Assembly (NCBI RefSeq): GCF_902459465.1
Contig: NC_047080.1
Span: 5,433,214-5,497,213, forward strand
Length of the DNA: 64,000 bases
Source of the DNA: Asterias rubens
Taxonomy: Eukaryota > Echinodermata > Asteroidea > Forcipulatida > Asteriidae
Direction: 5' to 3'
Made by a program: the position numbers and the translations under genes. Shown here one piece after another: positions 46,807 through 58,800 of this stretch. The notes beneath the pieces were generated by a model that saw nothing but the letters and a program-made list of their open reading frames with translations, was not told the DNA's origin and did not search any database. Positions within the stretch are counted from its first letter, which is position 1, and every line of letters starts with the position of its first letter.

Positions 46807-49313
46807 GTTAGTACAGGGCTGCTTTAGGGCAGAGAATCGACGTAAGGGACTATTTTTCAGGTTGGTCGGAAGACTACATGAGCAGCAAGTCCTATTGGAT
46901 GAGCATTACAATAAGATGAGATATCAGCAACAATCGATCTTTGTCTTTAACTTTTAAACTTGTCTTACTCAGTGATTCAAATCACTAATCGAAGAACTGT
47001 GGTTAGAGTGAATAAAGGCAGAAAACCAGCACATTTTTTTCTTTATTTTTCTTCCGTCGAAGGAGTCTCAAGGGGGGCACTGCTCACTTTCGGGGAGCTC
47101 CTGACCAAAACCACTAATAATCATAACAGTTGCAATCTTTGCTATATATGTCAACCAAAGACTACTCTATGGGTCATCTACAAACCAAGCGGCCTTGCAT
47201 GGCCATTGTATAAGGTCATTGTATTACTGGTAAACAATCATAGCACTGTTAAAATGGCACCGATGGCGCTGGCCCGGCCGGTACGCCCCAAACACCATTC
47301 AGTGCAACGAAGGCAGATAAAGCGAAGTGTTAGGTTTGATTATCATATCAGTCCGCTGATTGCAATGGGTTAATTTGTGAGTTCTTGAAGATTAATGAAG
47401 ACCAAGGCATACATGCGGGGACCCCTTTTGGATGGAAACCGATGGAGTAGGCAACTCGTGACACGTTATGGATAAACATCGCGTAGTGACAAAACTAAGG
47501 CCCAAGGTGGGATGGGCCGCACCGGTGATATTATGTGGACCTCTTTGGAACAATTAAAACTGTATTATTCCCGTTTGCATCCTTTCAAAGGCCCCTTTTC
47601 ACTCGCTCTTGTTAAGTTTTTCCAAACAAGCTGACATGGATGTACTTTTTATGCGGGTAAATATATTAAAATAAAACACTGAACTTTTAGGCCTAATATC
47701 ATAAAAGCTTACGAAACATACAATTTACGCTGGTAACTTTAAAATCTCAAAAGTCAAACATTCCAATGAACGGGGAGTGGGGGGGGGGGGTGGACACACC
47801 CGGCCGGCCGGGGTATGGACAACCGGCACCTCCCCGTTGCCGACAAATTGCCCTCTTAGCATAGAGAAACCCAAATTATCACTGTTTTGCTAGGAAATGG
47901 CCGAGTATCGTCTGTTGGTATACCGAGGTCGACATTGCAATGGGATAGGGCCTATAGGCAGTGAAACATGTCACTGTGGGCCATAGGTCACGCATCCATA
48001 TACATAAAGTGACATTGGCAATACAAATCACAAAGACCAGTTTCTCTTTGGTTGTCGCATTTTATTAACTTTATTTGTTTCATAGTTTATACAATATCAG
48101 TAGCTAAGTTAACAGTTGTAGGCATACTAATTCAAAGAAATTTTATTTTGTTTTTGCGGACTAAAACTTCATCACGACGACAAGGCCAGAAATCACTCGG
48201 TTTCATCCTGCCCATCACCGGCCCAAGACAAACATACATAGGGATTTTATATGGAGCCATTCCATTCCGTTTAGACCACAGCGCTAAGCATTACAAATAA
48301 TACAACAAATGAACAAAAAGCATTTGACATGGCCTATAAGGAAAAAGATGATTTTTAAGTGCTCTCTTGACAAAATGCAGTGTTTTTTTTGTTGACAGAA
48401 ACGATCATAAAACAATTTGCAAATAATCTCAATTGTCCCAAATCGGTTTCGCTTGCTAAAACACAAACAAAGGAGAGATTTTCAATGGATCTATAAACAT
48501 AACCAACCTCGAGCAGAGCAAAATGTTCAGGCACAGTGTCCTGTCCAAATTCCCTATAACATAATGTACTATAGGCCTTTGGAACTGTGCATTGCACTGT
48601 GCATTGTTATACCCTTGATGGTTGCATATAAGTTGACCTTAGGGTAACAAAGTGTTGTTTGCTATAACAAAAATCTAGTTTAAGCTAAAACAACATTGCA
48701 CAAAATAATCGTTGCAAACAAGACAAGTTTTATTTTTGACCATAACAGAACCCATTACACCATACAAAATGAATGAACGTTTCTAAACTCTAAAGTCGGT
48801 ATAATCGACAAACGGTAGTCAGGTAGCTGCATTGGAGCGACTCTGCCGACACAAGTTTATAAAACAAACACTGAAAAATGATAATTTAGTCAATGATTTG
48901 AGACCTCGTTCGACTCTGATCCTATCGCAGGTTTGCATTCAAGGGTATCATCACACCCACCCATACACCGTGCACAACGCTCAATGAGCCGCTGACCAAT
49001 CAACAGGCGCATGCTAATCAATATCCGGCGCGTCACATGGGGCTGGTTGTTATATTAATCCGCATCTTTGTTTGGCGCCATAACGTATCCGGTGAGTGTA
49101 TGTAAAGAAAATCAAATTCTGCGTATAATGCTCTTGAACTTAAAGAAAATACACCCCAGTACGATTGCTTCATGAGTAGGCTCGATATCATTATTGTTAC
49201 ACTGAGAAAGCTCTTTTTGTAAAGAAAATTACTGCCCTCACAGGCCTACACTCATCATAAAACATGAAAAGTGTCAAAAGCTTCCTTTTTGTATAACGAT
49301 TACTAACTATAAA
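46807..49313. other. Intergenic region upstream of EHMT
   Basis: Contains short frames (137 codons at 46960-47373, plus strand) with no recognised family and a G-run with CCGGCCGG (47775-47815). A CCAAT/E2F-like cluster lies near 48985-49098 (see findings). Confidence 0.5.
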
Positions 49314-50085
49314 GACACTGGACACTATTGGTAAATATCAAGGACCAGTCTTCTCACTTGGTATCTTTCAACATATTTATACATAAAATAACAAACCTGT
49401 AAAAATTTGAGCTCAACTCGAAGTTGTGAGATAATAATTTATAGCCATTATACACTTTCGGAACAGAAAAAAATATAAAAAGTTCACAGATTTACAAATA
49501 ACTTACAGGGCTTACAGAAGGTAATGGTGAAAGACTTCTCTTGAAATATTAGTCCATGAAATGCTTTACTTTTTGAGAAAACATTAAAACAATTGTCAAT
49601 TTTCGATAGCGAGAATTACGGATTTTAAACTGTAAACACGTGTCATGACACGGCGAAACGTGCGAAAACAAGGGTGGGTTTCCCCGTTATTTTCTCCCGA
49701 CTCCGATGACCGATTGAGCCTAAATTTGCACAGGTTTGTTATTTTATATATAAATTGTGATACACGAAGTGTGCGCCTTTGGAAAATACTGTTTACCGAA
49801 AGTGTCCAATGACTTTAATAATGAAAGGAAAAAACGCCCTTGTCACACGGAAGTTGTGTGCTTTCAGATGCCCGAGTTCAAGACCTCAAAATCCAATTCT
49901 GAGGTCTCTAAATCAAAATTCGTGGAAAATTACTTATTTCTCGAAAACTACGTTCCTTCAGAGGGAGACGTTTCTCACAATGTTTTATACAACCAACAGC
50001 TCCCCATTATTCATAAACCAAGTAAGGTTTCAAGATAATAATTATTTAGAGTAATTACCAATAGTGTCCACTGCCTTTAACATTT
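49314..50085. repeat. TTAA-MITE family 1, copy split by a nested family-2 element
   Basis: Left portion 49314-49437 and right portion 49819-50085 join across a family-2 insertion at a TA-rich site (GATAATAA / TAATGAAAGG). Insertion order: family 1 first, then family 2. Confidence 0.88.
49438..49818. repeat. TTAA-MITE family 2, nested in a family-1 copy
   Basis: About 95% alike, by eye, to the copy at 23591. Inserted in family 1, so it is younger than that copy. Confidence 0.88.
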
Positions 50086-50566
50086 CGAGATTGCAATATT
50101 AAAATAATGTTATCTGAAAAAAAAAAAAAATAATAATAATTTAAACCGGGACTTCACCCAATTGAAATCAAGGAAGTACAAAATAAGAAACCCACCATAA
50201 CCATGCAGGTAGTCATAATTTTAAACATAATTGATGGGTTATGGTTTTTCCCTACTGAGGCCAATCATACAACGGAATTTAAACTTATCGCTTCTTTGAA
50301 CTTTGAAATGAAATGTTCCCGTTAAGTTGACCCTGGACTGGGGTTATACGTGACCGTCTATACATTGTATGCCAAATGGCTCTGGAAGGCAACTTACAAT
50401 GGCGTTTGCTTTATCTTAAATCTAACATCCCTTTAGGCTATAAAAAGAAGAATAATATTAATTTAGTGAGTTTACAATACACCACTGAAAACCATGATTA
50501 GGCCTATAAAGCTCAACGCCAACATTAGTCTCGCTAACAACCGTAATTAATACAAAGGTTAAAGTT

Positions 50567-50925
50567 AAAGGCAGTGGACACTATTGGTAATTGTCCAAGA
50601 CTAGCCTTTACAGTTGGTGTATCTCAACATATGCATAAAATAACAAACCTGTGAACATTTTAGCTCATTCGGCCATCGAAATTGCGAGATAATAATGAAA
50701 TAAAAAATACCCTTGTCACACGAAGGAGAGCTGTTGATAGTATAAAACATTGTGAGAAACGACTCCCTCTGAAGTAACGTCGTTTTTTGTTAAAGGGGTC
50801 AGAAGCCTTTTATTCCTACCTGAAAGCACCCTATTTTGTACAACAAGGGTGTTTTACAATATCAAAAGCTCTCCATTGCTAGTTACCAAGTATGTTTTTA
50901 TGCTACCGATTATTTTGAGTTTGAT
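50567..50925. repeat. TTAA-MITE family 1, rearranged copy
   Basis: The left end is normal; the interior changes orientation twice (a minus-oriented CTGTTGATAGTATAAAACAT follows a plus-oriented block). A chimera or internally inverted copy. Confidence 0.75.
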
Positions 50926-51059
50926 AACATAAATCTTTCCAATTAGAAACTCTTGTCTAAGTCATTGAATGCTTTTAGAAAAGTTGGTATAAAATGTATC
51001 ATGAGTTTACCTCGATTTGTATTAGATTTTTGTGTGTTACACGCGATAGTATTTTGACA

Positions 51060-51480
51060 CATCAATTTATTATTATATAGGATTTGAGGCATTGCATGGG
51101 TGGGGTATCAATATTTATATAACTGACATGCAGATCCTTGTCATTTGATTGGTGGAACTTACTTCACGTGACATTCACTATTACCCCCATCCGCACCGGC
51201 GATCAAAAAGACCTATTCGCCCATGGGGAATAGCATTTCCCATTCAACAGTTAGGATCATCCTTGTTCCCAATGTATTTGAGCAGTACAGCGCCGCCGCG
51301 CCGCTGCTAAAACAAAGGAGCTCCTGTGCAAAAGGTTGTGATCTGATTTGTGCATTGTTGCCGCTACGCGGCACTATGTGATTTTTGGTTGTCAGAAATT
51401 CGTGTGATTTTTCATGTTAAACTTTTAAAATACATCAAATGACAAGGATCTATACGTTCAGTTATACAAAACAAATATTG
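51060..51480. repeat. Long terminal inverted-repeat element remnant
   Basis: CAATATTTATATAACTGACA ... GATCCTTGTCATTTGA at left; TCAAATGACAAGGATC ... CAGTTATACAAAACAAATAT TG at right. Confidence 0.65.
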
Positions 51481-51571
51481 AGTGGCTTTAATTCGTTCGC
51501 CTCGTGAAATGGAACAGTCCAAATTTTACCATGCGATAATATTCCTCCCATCCCACTCTGAGCCACTCAAT

Positions 51572-52335
51572 AATTTTGTATAATATTTGGTTTGCGGTAA
51601 CACCATGTGTGTATCTATTTGCCAGGTAGAGTTTGTTCTTAGAGAATTGTCTTGCTTAATATTATACTACCACGGAGTAGATTTTTATGGGATGTTCGGG
51701 AGACTTCTCTGTTCTGAAAAGAACTGTCCTGCTTTTTAAAGGCAGTGGACACTATTGGTAATTGTCAAAGACCAGTCTTCTCATGCACTTGGTGTATCTC
51801 AACATATGCATAAAATAACAAACCTGTGAAAATTTGAGCTCGATTGGTCGTCGGAGTTGCGAGATATTAATGAAAGAAAAAAACACCCTTGTCACACAAA
51901 GTTGTGTTCTAAACTTGAGGTCTCGAAATCAAATTGTGGAAAATTACCTCCATCTCGAAAAGTATGTCACTTCAGAGAGAGCCGTTTCTCACAAAGTTTT
52001 ATACTATCAACCTCTCCCCATTACTCGTTACCAAGTGAGGTTTTAAGCTGATAATTATTTTGAGTAATTACCAATAGTGTCCACTGCCTTTAACTACTAC
52101 CCGGGCAGAAGGTATAGAACATTGGCTGGGACTACTACTTTAGCTTCGTAACTGGATAGGATTGTAACTAACTGCACTACCGTGGAGTCAATTCTTGGAT
52201 TGGTCTCAACGTTTCGACTAGCTTGCTCTAGTCATCGTCGGGAGACAGTTCTCTAAGAACTAACTTTACCTGGCAAGTAGATACAAATATGGTGTTACTG
52301 CAAACCGCAAACCAAATATATATTTATTTAATAAA
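51572..52335. mobile_element. Penelope-like element remnant with inverted ends and a hammerhead-like motif
   Basis: Inverted ends: AATATTTGGTTTGCGGTAAC at left and GTTACTGCAAACCGCAAACC at right, with AGAGTTTGTTCTTAGAGAAT / GTTCTCTAAGAACTAACTTT inside. Near the right end the minus strand reads GACGATGACTAGAGCAAGCT then AGTCGAAACGTTGAGACC, like the ribozyme region of Penelope-like terminal repeats. A family-1 MITE (51736-52093) is inserted in it. No reverse transcriptase frame is present. Confidence 0.55.
51736..52093. repeat. TTAA-MITE family 1, copy inside a Penelope-like remnant
   Basis: It interrupts CTGCTTTT|TTAA|CTACTACCC, with TTAA present once at each end. This supports a TTAA target-site duplication. 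Confidence 0.92.
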
Positions 52336-53076
52336 TATTGTGACAACTTGCTTAATAAATAAATGAAGGACATTTTTTTGTAATTTCATGACGGTGATAA
52401 TCAACACCAAATTTAAACTATTCAAGATCAAAGTAATATATGACGATGAGAAGCTACATTACACGTTTAATTGTTAAATAGTAAAATTATTCAGGTCCCA
52501 GTTTTAGATACAAAAAGAAGCTAAGCATAGAAACAAATTATACTCCCCACAATTAGGTTAACCGCAAAATAATAGTATGTCACATGTAACATCTGTGACT
52601 GGTCACCCTCTTACTTCTATGCAGAAGTTAGTTGAGCATAATTTTCCGCTTATAACACTTGGCCCTGGTAGGAAAGTTAATATCAAAGTAATTTCCCCCA
52701 CCTTTTTATGAAGAAACATTTGGTAGAATATACCATTTATCTTTACTTATTATTTACCAATGACCTATACTATATGCAAATGTTAGTATACAATTGAATA
52801 CAACTTTGGAAACTGAGAAATCTCTACAAAATGGAAGACAATGTTTGCATGAACATACTTTAGAGCAGTACTGTTAGTATTTATAGTTAGTTCTGTTGAT
52901 TAAAAATATCATAAATCTGTGAAAGTTGATAAGGCAGTTGTTTAAATAAGTTTTATGTTTGCATAAGGTACCCTGATATACGAGTGTAATCAACAACAAA
53001 AATATCATTATACATAATTGCATATTTTTTGAGAATACAATAACAATTGCAAGTACTTAAATAAAAAACCACCCAC
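52336..53076. other. No gene seen
   Basis: AT-rich intergenic sequence between a Penelope-like remnant and a MITE pair. Confidence 0.6.
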
Positions 53077-53460
53077 TTAAAGGCAGTGGACACTATTGGT
53101 AATTACTCAAAATATTTATCAGCATAAAACCTTACTTGGTAACGAGTAATTGGGAGAGGTTGATGGTATAATACACTGTGAGAAACGGCTCCCTCTAAAG
53201 TAACGTAGTTTACGAGAAAGAAGTAATTTTCAACAAATTTGATTTCGATACCTCAGATTTAGAACTTGAGGTCTCGAAATCAACCATCTAAACGCACACA
53301 ATTTCGTGTGACAAGGGTGGTTTTTCTTTCATTATTATCTCACATGTTCAGTGACCGATTAAGCTCAAATTTTCACAGGTTTGTTTTTTTATGCATGTTG
53401 AGATACACCAACTGTGAAGGCTAGTCTTTGACAATTACCAATAGTGTCCACTGCCTTTAA
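53077..53460. repeat. TTAA-MITE family 1, first of a back-to-back pair
   Basis: Full-length; its right-end TTAA (53457-53460) is also the left end of the next copy. Confidence 0.93.
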
Positions 53461-53830
53461 AGACATTGGACACTATGGGTTATTGTCAAAGACCAGTCTT
53501 CTCACTTGGTGTATCTCAACATGTGCATAAAATAACAAACCTGTGAAAATTTGAGCACAATTGGTTGTCAAAGTTGCGAGATAACAATGAAAGAAAAAAC
53601 ACAAAGTTGTGTGCTTTCAGATGCTTGATTTCGAGACCTCAAAATCTAATTCTGAGATCTCGAAATCAAATTCTAAAAAATTATTTCCTTCTCGAAAACT
53701 ACGTTACTGCAGAGGGAGCCGCTTCTCACAGTATTTTATACTATCAACAGCTCCCCATTACTTCTTACCAAATAAGGTTTTATGCTTATAATTATTTTGA
53801 GTAATTACCAATAGTGTCCACTGCATTTAA
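53457..53830. repeat. TTAA-MITE family 1, second of a back-to-back pair (inverted)
   Basis: Opposite orientation to its neighbour and sharing one TTAA with it. Confidence 0.93.
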
Positions 53831-54576
53831 ACTTTAGTATTTGCATAAAACAATTGTTCCCTGATAAGTAATTCTTTGTACAATCAGATATCTGTCAATA
53901 TTTATAACAATATAATCAAAATATGATAATTAGTATCCAATAAAGAAATATAACAAGTTTCAAAATGAAAATGGTCTCGGAATAGCAATAACTGAAAGAC
54001 AGAAAATGTGGACAATAATTAATAAAGTGCTAACTCTTAATGTATAGACGATGTGACATCTGACGTCACATGAAAATCATAACATGATTCGCGCGCATAC
54101 CATCGGGCAAAACCTTTGTGTTTTGGCAGCCAGCTAGAAAGTGTATGCAATCTTACCATGACTACGTGTCTTTTTGCCCGGCAAAACATGACGCATACAG
54201 TGTTTTGTCAACAGAGGGCGGTTTGAATGTAAACATAGGTCACATCGTCTATAGTCTGAAAATACATTTCCAAGAATCTCTTGATGTTGCCAGCTGCTCT
54301 AATAGAGAAGCACCACTGGTCCTTGTTTTATACCCAGAGATACCCACAAGGTATAACTGGTGTAGCCATAAGGTACCCATTGGTACCCACATAATGTGTG
54401 TTTAATTTGCAATACCCCTCTAGGTACCATCACAGGGAACCCAACACATTTCCGCTGAGTTGAAAATAAACTTAGCAAATCAACTAGATCGGTCTAAAGT
54501 AGTTTCATACATAGGAGAAAACAGACCCAACATCCTTGCATATGTATTGATCAGGATATTAGGATATTTTTGGGGG
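53831..54576. other. No gene seen; inverted blocks
   Basis: GTATAGACGATGTGACATCT (about 54040) and GGTCACATCGTCTATAGTCT (about 54237) are inverted, outlining a 200-bp foldback. A run of GGTACCCA-type repeats lies near 54330-54440. Confidence 0.55.
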
Positions 54577-54627
54577 ATAAAGGAACAGGCCTGTAATTAC
54601 ACGGAGGCCATGGCCTCTGTTGCCCAG

Positions 54628-54870
54628 GGCCCAAATTCATAGAGCTCCTAAGCACTAAAATTTGCTAAGCATGAAATTTGTTTTTAGATAAAAACAGGAT
54701 TAACAACCAAATTTCCATTTGTTGCATGTTGCTTGTTACTGGTATTCAGCTGTTGTTTGCTTATCCTGAAAATCACATGGTAGTTGTGTTGGTAATCCTG
54801 TTTTTATCAAGGCAAAAGTTTCATGCTAAGCAAATTTTTGTGCTTAGCTGCTCTATGAAACTGGGCCCTG
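54628..54870. repeat. Foldback MITE (TTCATAGAGCT ends)
   Basis: GGGCCCAAATTCATAGAGCT ... AGCTGCTCTATGAAACTGGG, with AAAACAGGATTA / TAATCCTGTTTTT inner pairs. Confidence 0.88.
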
Positions 54871-54920
54871 GTCTTGACATTGGTGCCCAACCAATTAAAA
54901 AAGTTCCTACACCGTGATTC

Positions 54921-55338
54921 TCAAAACAAATAATATACACTTTCGAAATGTCTGCCGAATACAAAATGTATGATTCTGGGGGAAAAAGTTTAGATGTATG
55001 GATAGCTTATGGATTCAACACTAATATGACACCAACAAGTCAGAAAATAATTCAGATTGGTGAGCACTGCTCACTGAAGAATAAGTAGCCGACATACTGG
55101 AGTGAATTTTGTAAGCTCCAAAGTACTTAACTCTCACAAATTGGAAGGCTAATTACTCTGCAACCTAATTTTCATACCCTTCACAAAAGTGAGCAGTGCT
55201 CACCCAATCATGAATTATTTTGGTGTCATATGAAAGTTGAGTCCATAAGCTTTTCATACATATAAACCTCTTCCCCCAGAATCATATATTTTGTTTTCGG
55301 CAGACATTTCAAAAGTATATAGTTTTTTTTGGAGACAC
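54921..55338. repeat. Long inverted-repeat element
   Basis: Arms of about 170 bp: TACACTTTCGAAATGTCTGC ... GCAGACATTTCAAAAGTATA, with GAGCAGTGCTCAC inverted near the centre. Arms have diverged by several percent. Confidence 0.88.
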
Positions 55339-55498
55339 CCTGAAGACTTTCAGATTAGTCCAGTCTATCTATCAGAAACTGTTATGGGTTCTATAGACAC
55401 CCAAGTTTAACAGATTTTGTAATTGAAGTGCCCTTAACAAAATAAAAATTGCCTTGCCCTCTCCACAATGAAATTCCAGGTCTTAAAGAATCATCATT

Positions 55499-55809
55499 TT
55501 AGAGTGAAACGGCGTGGACTTGTTTGTCTCTTCCTCGCTGAGTCTCTGACCCTGTACTAGGACTAGGGGTGTGGCGCTGGTGGATATGCCCCACCCCCGG
55601 CTTGGCAGCGATGCCCATCTCCCGTCTTATACTTCCAGGATGAACCACGCCCAGTCTAGGGTTGTCATCTCCTACTGGGGGCGTGGCTCGGTGAGTTGTG
55701 TGAGGGCGCTGTTCAAGGCATTCTAAGTCTTGTTTGGTAAGAGCGCAGCAGGACCAGTGCCACTTACCTGGATGGGTTGGATGTCCATGACCACATCCCA
55801 TGAATCCAC
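55499..55809 (-). CDS. TRIM45: TRIM45 last exon (GCGHGH tail and extension)
   Basis: Begins GFMGCGHGHPTHPGKWHWSC, corresponding to GYLGCGHGHKGHPGHPHWSC in human. About 70 further residues rich in His, Pro, Arg and Gly follow before the stop; these have no counterpart that I recognise. Confidence 0.9.
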
Positions 55810-58800
55810 CTGAAGGTCACACAAAGAATAAAGTCCAAATCAATATAGGCGTTGGTTCAATCCTGCTCTAGTAAATTTTTCTTTGCTAAACCAACCCCAA
55901 ATCATTTTAAAAACTTACCAAGTCAGTTTACCTTGTGGTTTATTGTTTGAAGGCTATCGCTAATAACAAATGGGTTTTAATTTAATTGACTTAAGGGTAA
56001 AGCTTATCAACATACCTGGCATTTTCCCTCCACATGCACAAGTAGCCTGTTTGCTGCCCTCGCTTGAACAGAAAGTGCAGCAGTGCCAGATACCGGAGTG
56101 TTCCCGCCATCCCTCATGTACCATTAAGGTAAAGGGGCTGTCCTATTAGTGAATTAAAAATTCACAAAGTCACTCAAAACATATACAACACCAACAAACC
56201 AAATAAAATCTTCTTAAAAATGCTTAGCAGAAAATGATGCTTTTATCAAATCCTTCTTGCTAAGCAAACGGTTAAAGGGAACAATTACGGACTCACCACA
56301 CCAAGGGGTGTTTCAACTGGGACCAGTTTCTTATCAGCAAAACTTGTCTGTGCTTAGACAACACCAATATTTGATTCTATATTTAAGCTTGTGAGCTGTG
56401 TATGCATGTTTTCTAAATTGTTTGTGCATCACTTAATTAATAGCAATAAATGTCGATCAGAACCTAATTTCATAGAGCTGTTTAGAAGAAAATGTTTGCC
56501 TGACAATTCTCTGCTAAGCAAACATTACAGCAGGAAACCAGTCACACAGACTTCACTCGTGGAATGATATTTGGCTTGGCTGGTTACCTCATTCCAGTCA
56601 GCAGAATTTGTTTTATGCTTAGCTATCTTTTTATGCTTAAACAGCTCTATGGAATTAGGTAAAACTGAGTGACAATTCAATATCTCAACTAGTTTCAATA
56701 CATGGAGGAAAGTCAATGGAAATATCAATCAAGTAAGTACTTGAGATTCAATTCAACCAAAATAATGAGCCAGTTCGATGTCTAAATAAATTTCTTTAGA
56801 ATAGTCTGCTGCAGCGAGAATGGGATACTTTTGGGACGCTTGGTGGCAGCAGACTTACCAGGTAAAGTCCATTGTTCTTGGTAATGTGCGCATGCTCAGA
56901 ACTATGTAAACAATGGAAATTTACCTGGTAAGTCTGCTGCCACCTAGCGTTCGTAAGTCTGCTGCCACCTAGCGTTCGTAAGTCTGCTGCCACCTAGCGT
57001 TCGTAAGTCTGCTGCCACCTAGCGTCCCAAAAGTGTCCCACTAGAAGGGAACTACTTCACAACTAAAATCACTAGTAATAAAGCGTATAACTACGATACA
57101 TTTTTGCTGCATATCTATTTTGACTACCGAACTGGCCCACTGTTGATAATAAACACCGTGCCTTTATATGCTGTCCATCCAAAAACACGCTGAGTGTGTA
57201 CGAAGTGCGTAGCTGTGGTGTGTAGAGAACTCTGTATGTTCCATCCTCCCCATCAATTACATTGCAATTAAGAACTCTGAAGATGACCAAATCAAAGAAG
57301 CAAAATAACAAGCAACATAAAAAGCACTAGCAAAGCAATTAAGCAAACAAAAAACTATTACTGCGATGGGAGACTTTTGGAAGGTCCTTTTTCACAGTTC
57401 CCGCACCTACATGTGCGTGCAATGGGAGATTTTTGGGCGCTTGGTGGCAGCAGACTATAGGTAAAATCCATTGTTCTTGGTAATGTGCGCATGCTCAGAA
57501 CTACGTAAACAATGGAAATTTACTTGGTAAGTCTGCTGCCCCCTAGCTTTCCAAAGTCTCCCATTCTGAGCATGTGCACGCACTCTCAGAGCTGCAAAAA
57601 AAGGACCCTTGTGTCTGCTGCCGCCAGGGTCTCAAAAGTCTCCCATTGGTTTAACAGGCCTGGAATTTGATCTTGGAGAGGGCAAGGCAATAATTTGGCG
57701 CTTCTATTGTCTGTGGGGCACTTTGAAGGGGCACTTATGCCAAGACCAGGGCAACGAAAGCCATGGCCTCTGTGCTCTCCACGTAATTCCAGGCCTGTTT
57801 TAAGATTATCAACAAATTCAAACTAAAACAAATGATATTGTTAAAAGAAACTAAAAATTGTAAAAGAAACTCAAAACACATCTTTGAAACTGTGGTCTCA
57901 TCAGAAAAAAAGTAGCAAAGGAACAAAAAAACAAAAGCATTTTGAAATCATATGATTTTGATTATGAAGAGTAACTCTTGAAGGGGTACAGCAATTTACC
58001 TCTGGTAAGGGGCACTTGTATGTGGAATTTAAGCTTCTATGTAAGTTTGTATTGGAACTTTCCAAAGAGCAGCACTGGGCACCACAGCAAAAGCACAGGG
58101 CACCGAAGCAGTAGGGGACTTTCGGGACACTTGGTGGCAGCAGACTTACCAGGTAAAATCCATTGTTCTCGGTAATGTGCTCATGCTCAGAACTATGTAA
58201 ACAATGGACATTTACCTGGTAAGTCTGCTGCCAGCTAGAGTTCCAAAGTCTCCTATTGCTCCTTACTATTTTTTTCAAGGACAAAATTCCTTTCTATTAC
58301 CAATCTATAAAAATGCTGCACTTTTCTGTAGTAGTTGTAATCTGTCTCTGAATTTCTAAGTCTAAGACTAGCTTGATACGCGCACCTACTGGAAATCTGC
58401 GAGTAGGGCGACCTCTATATTACCTGTTCCTAATGGACTCTGTTGACAGTACAGCTCGTACGTCTTCTCCGCCTTTAGTATAAGGACGACTCTCAGTGTC
58501 TTGAGTGATTAAAAGAAACTCAGCCTCCATGTCTTGTCTTGCCTCATAGACTCCTGCAAAGAAATAGCAAAGAAATACACAACATTTAATCATTCCTTTG
58601 GTCAGAGTCCAGTAAGATTACACTCTCCATTTTGTTTAAATGTTACTGTTTTGGGGAATTGGGATGGACTAGGTGCTTTAAAACTTATAAAGAAAGTTAA
58701 TTAAACCACAGCTTCTCCCACGCAGGCCCATCTCTCTGGAACAACCTTCCTTCTTCTTCTGCAAGCTTCATCCGCTAGTTCTTTCAAACAACAACTCAAA

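Noticed and set aside
46960..47373. 137-codon plus-strand frame as a gene
   Set aside because: No recognised family, no clear promoter or splice signals, and mixed composition; left as unsupported.
53565..53804. Recurring LCAFRCLISRPQN / CFQMLDFETSKSNS peptides in many frames
   Set aside because: These are translations of the family-1 MITE in different copies, not a protein family.
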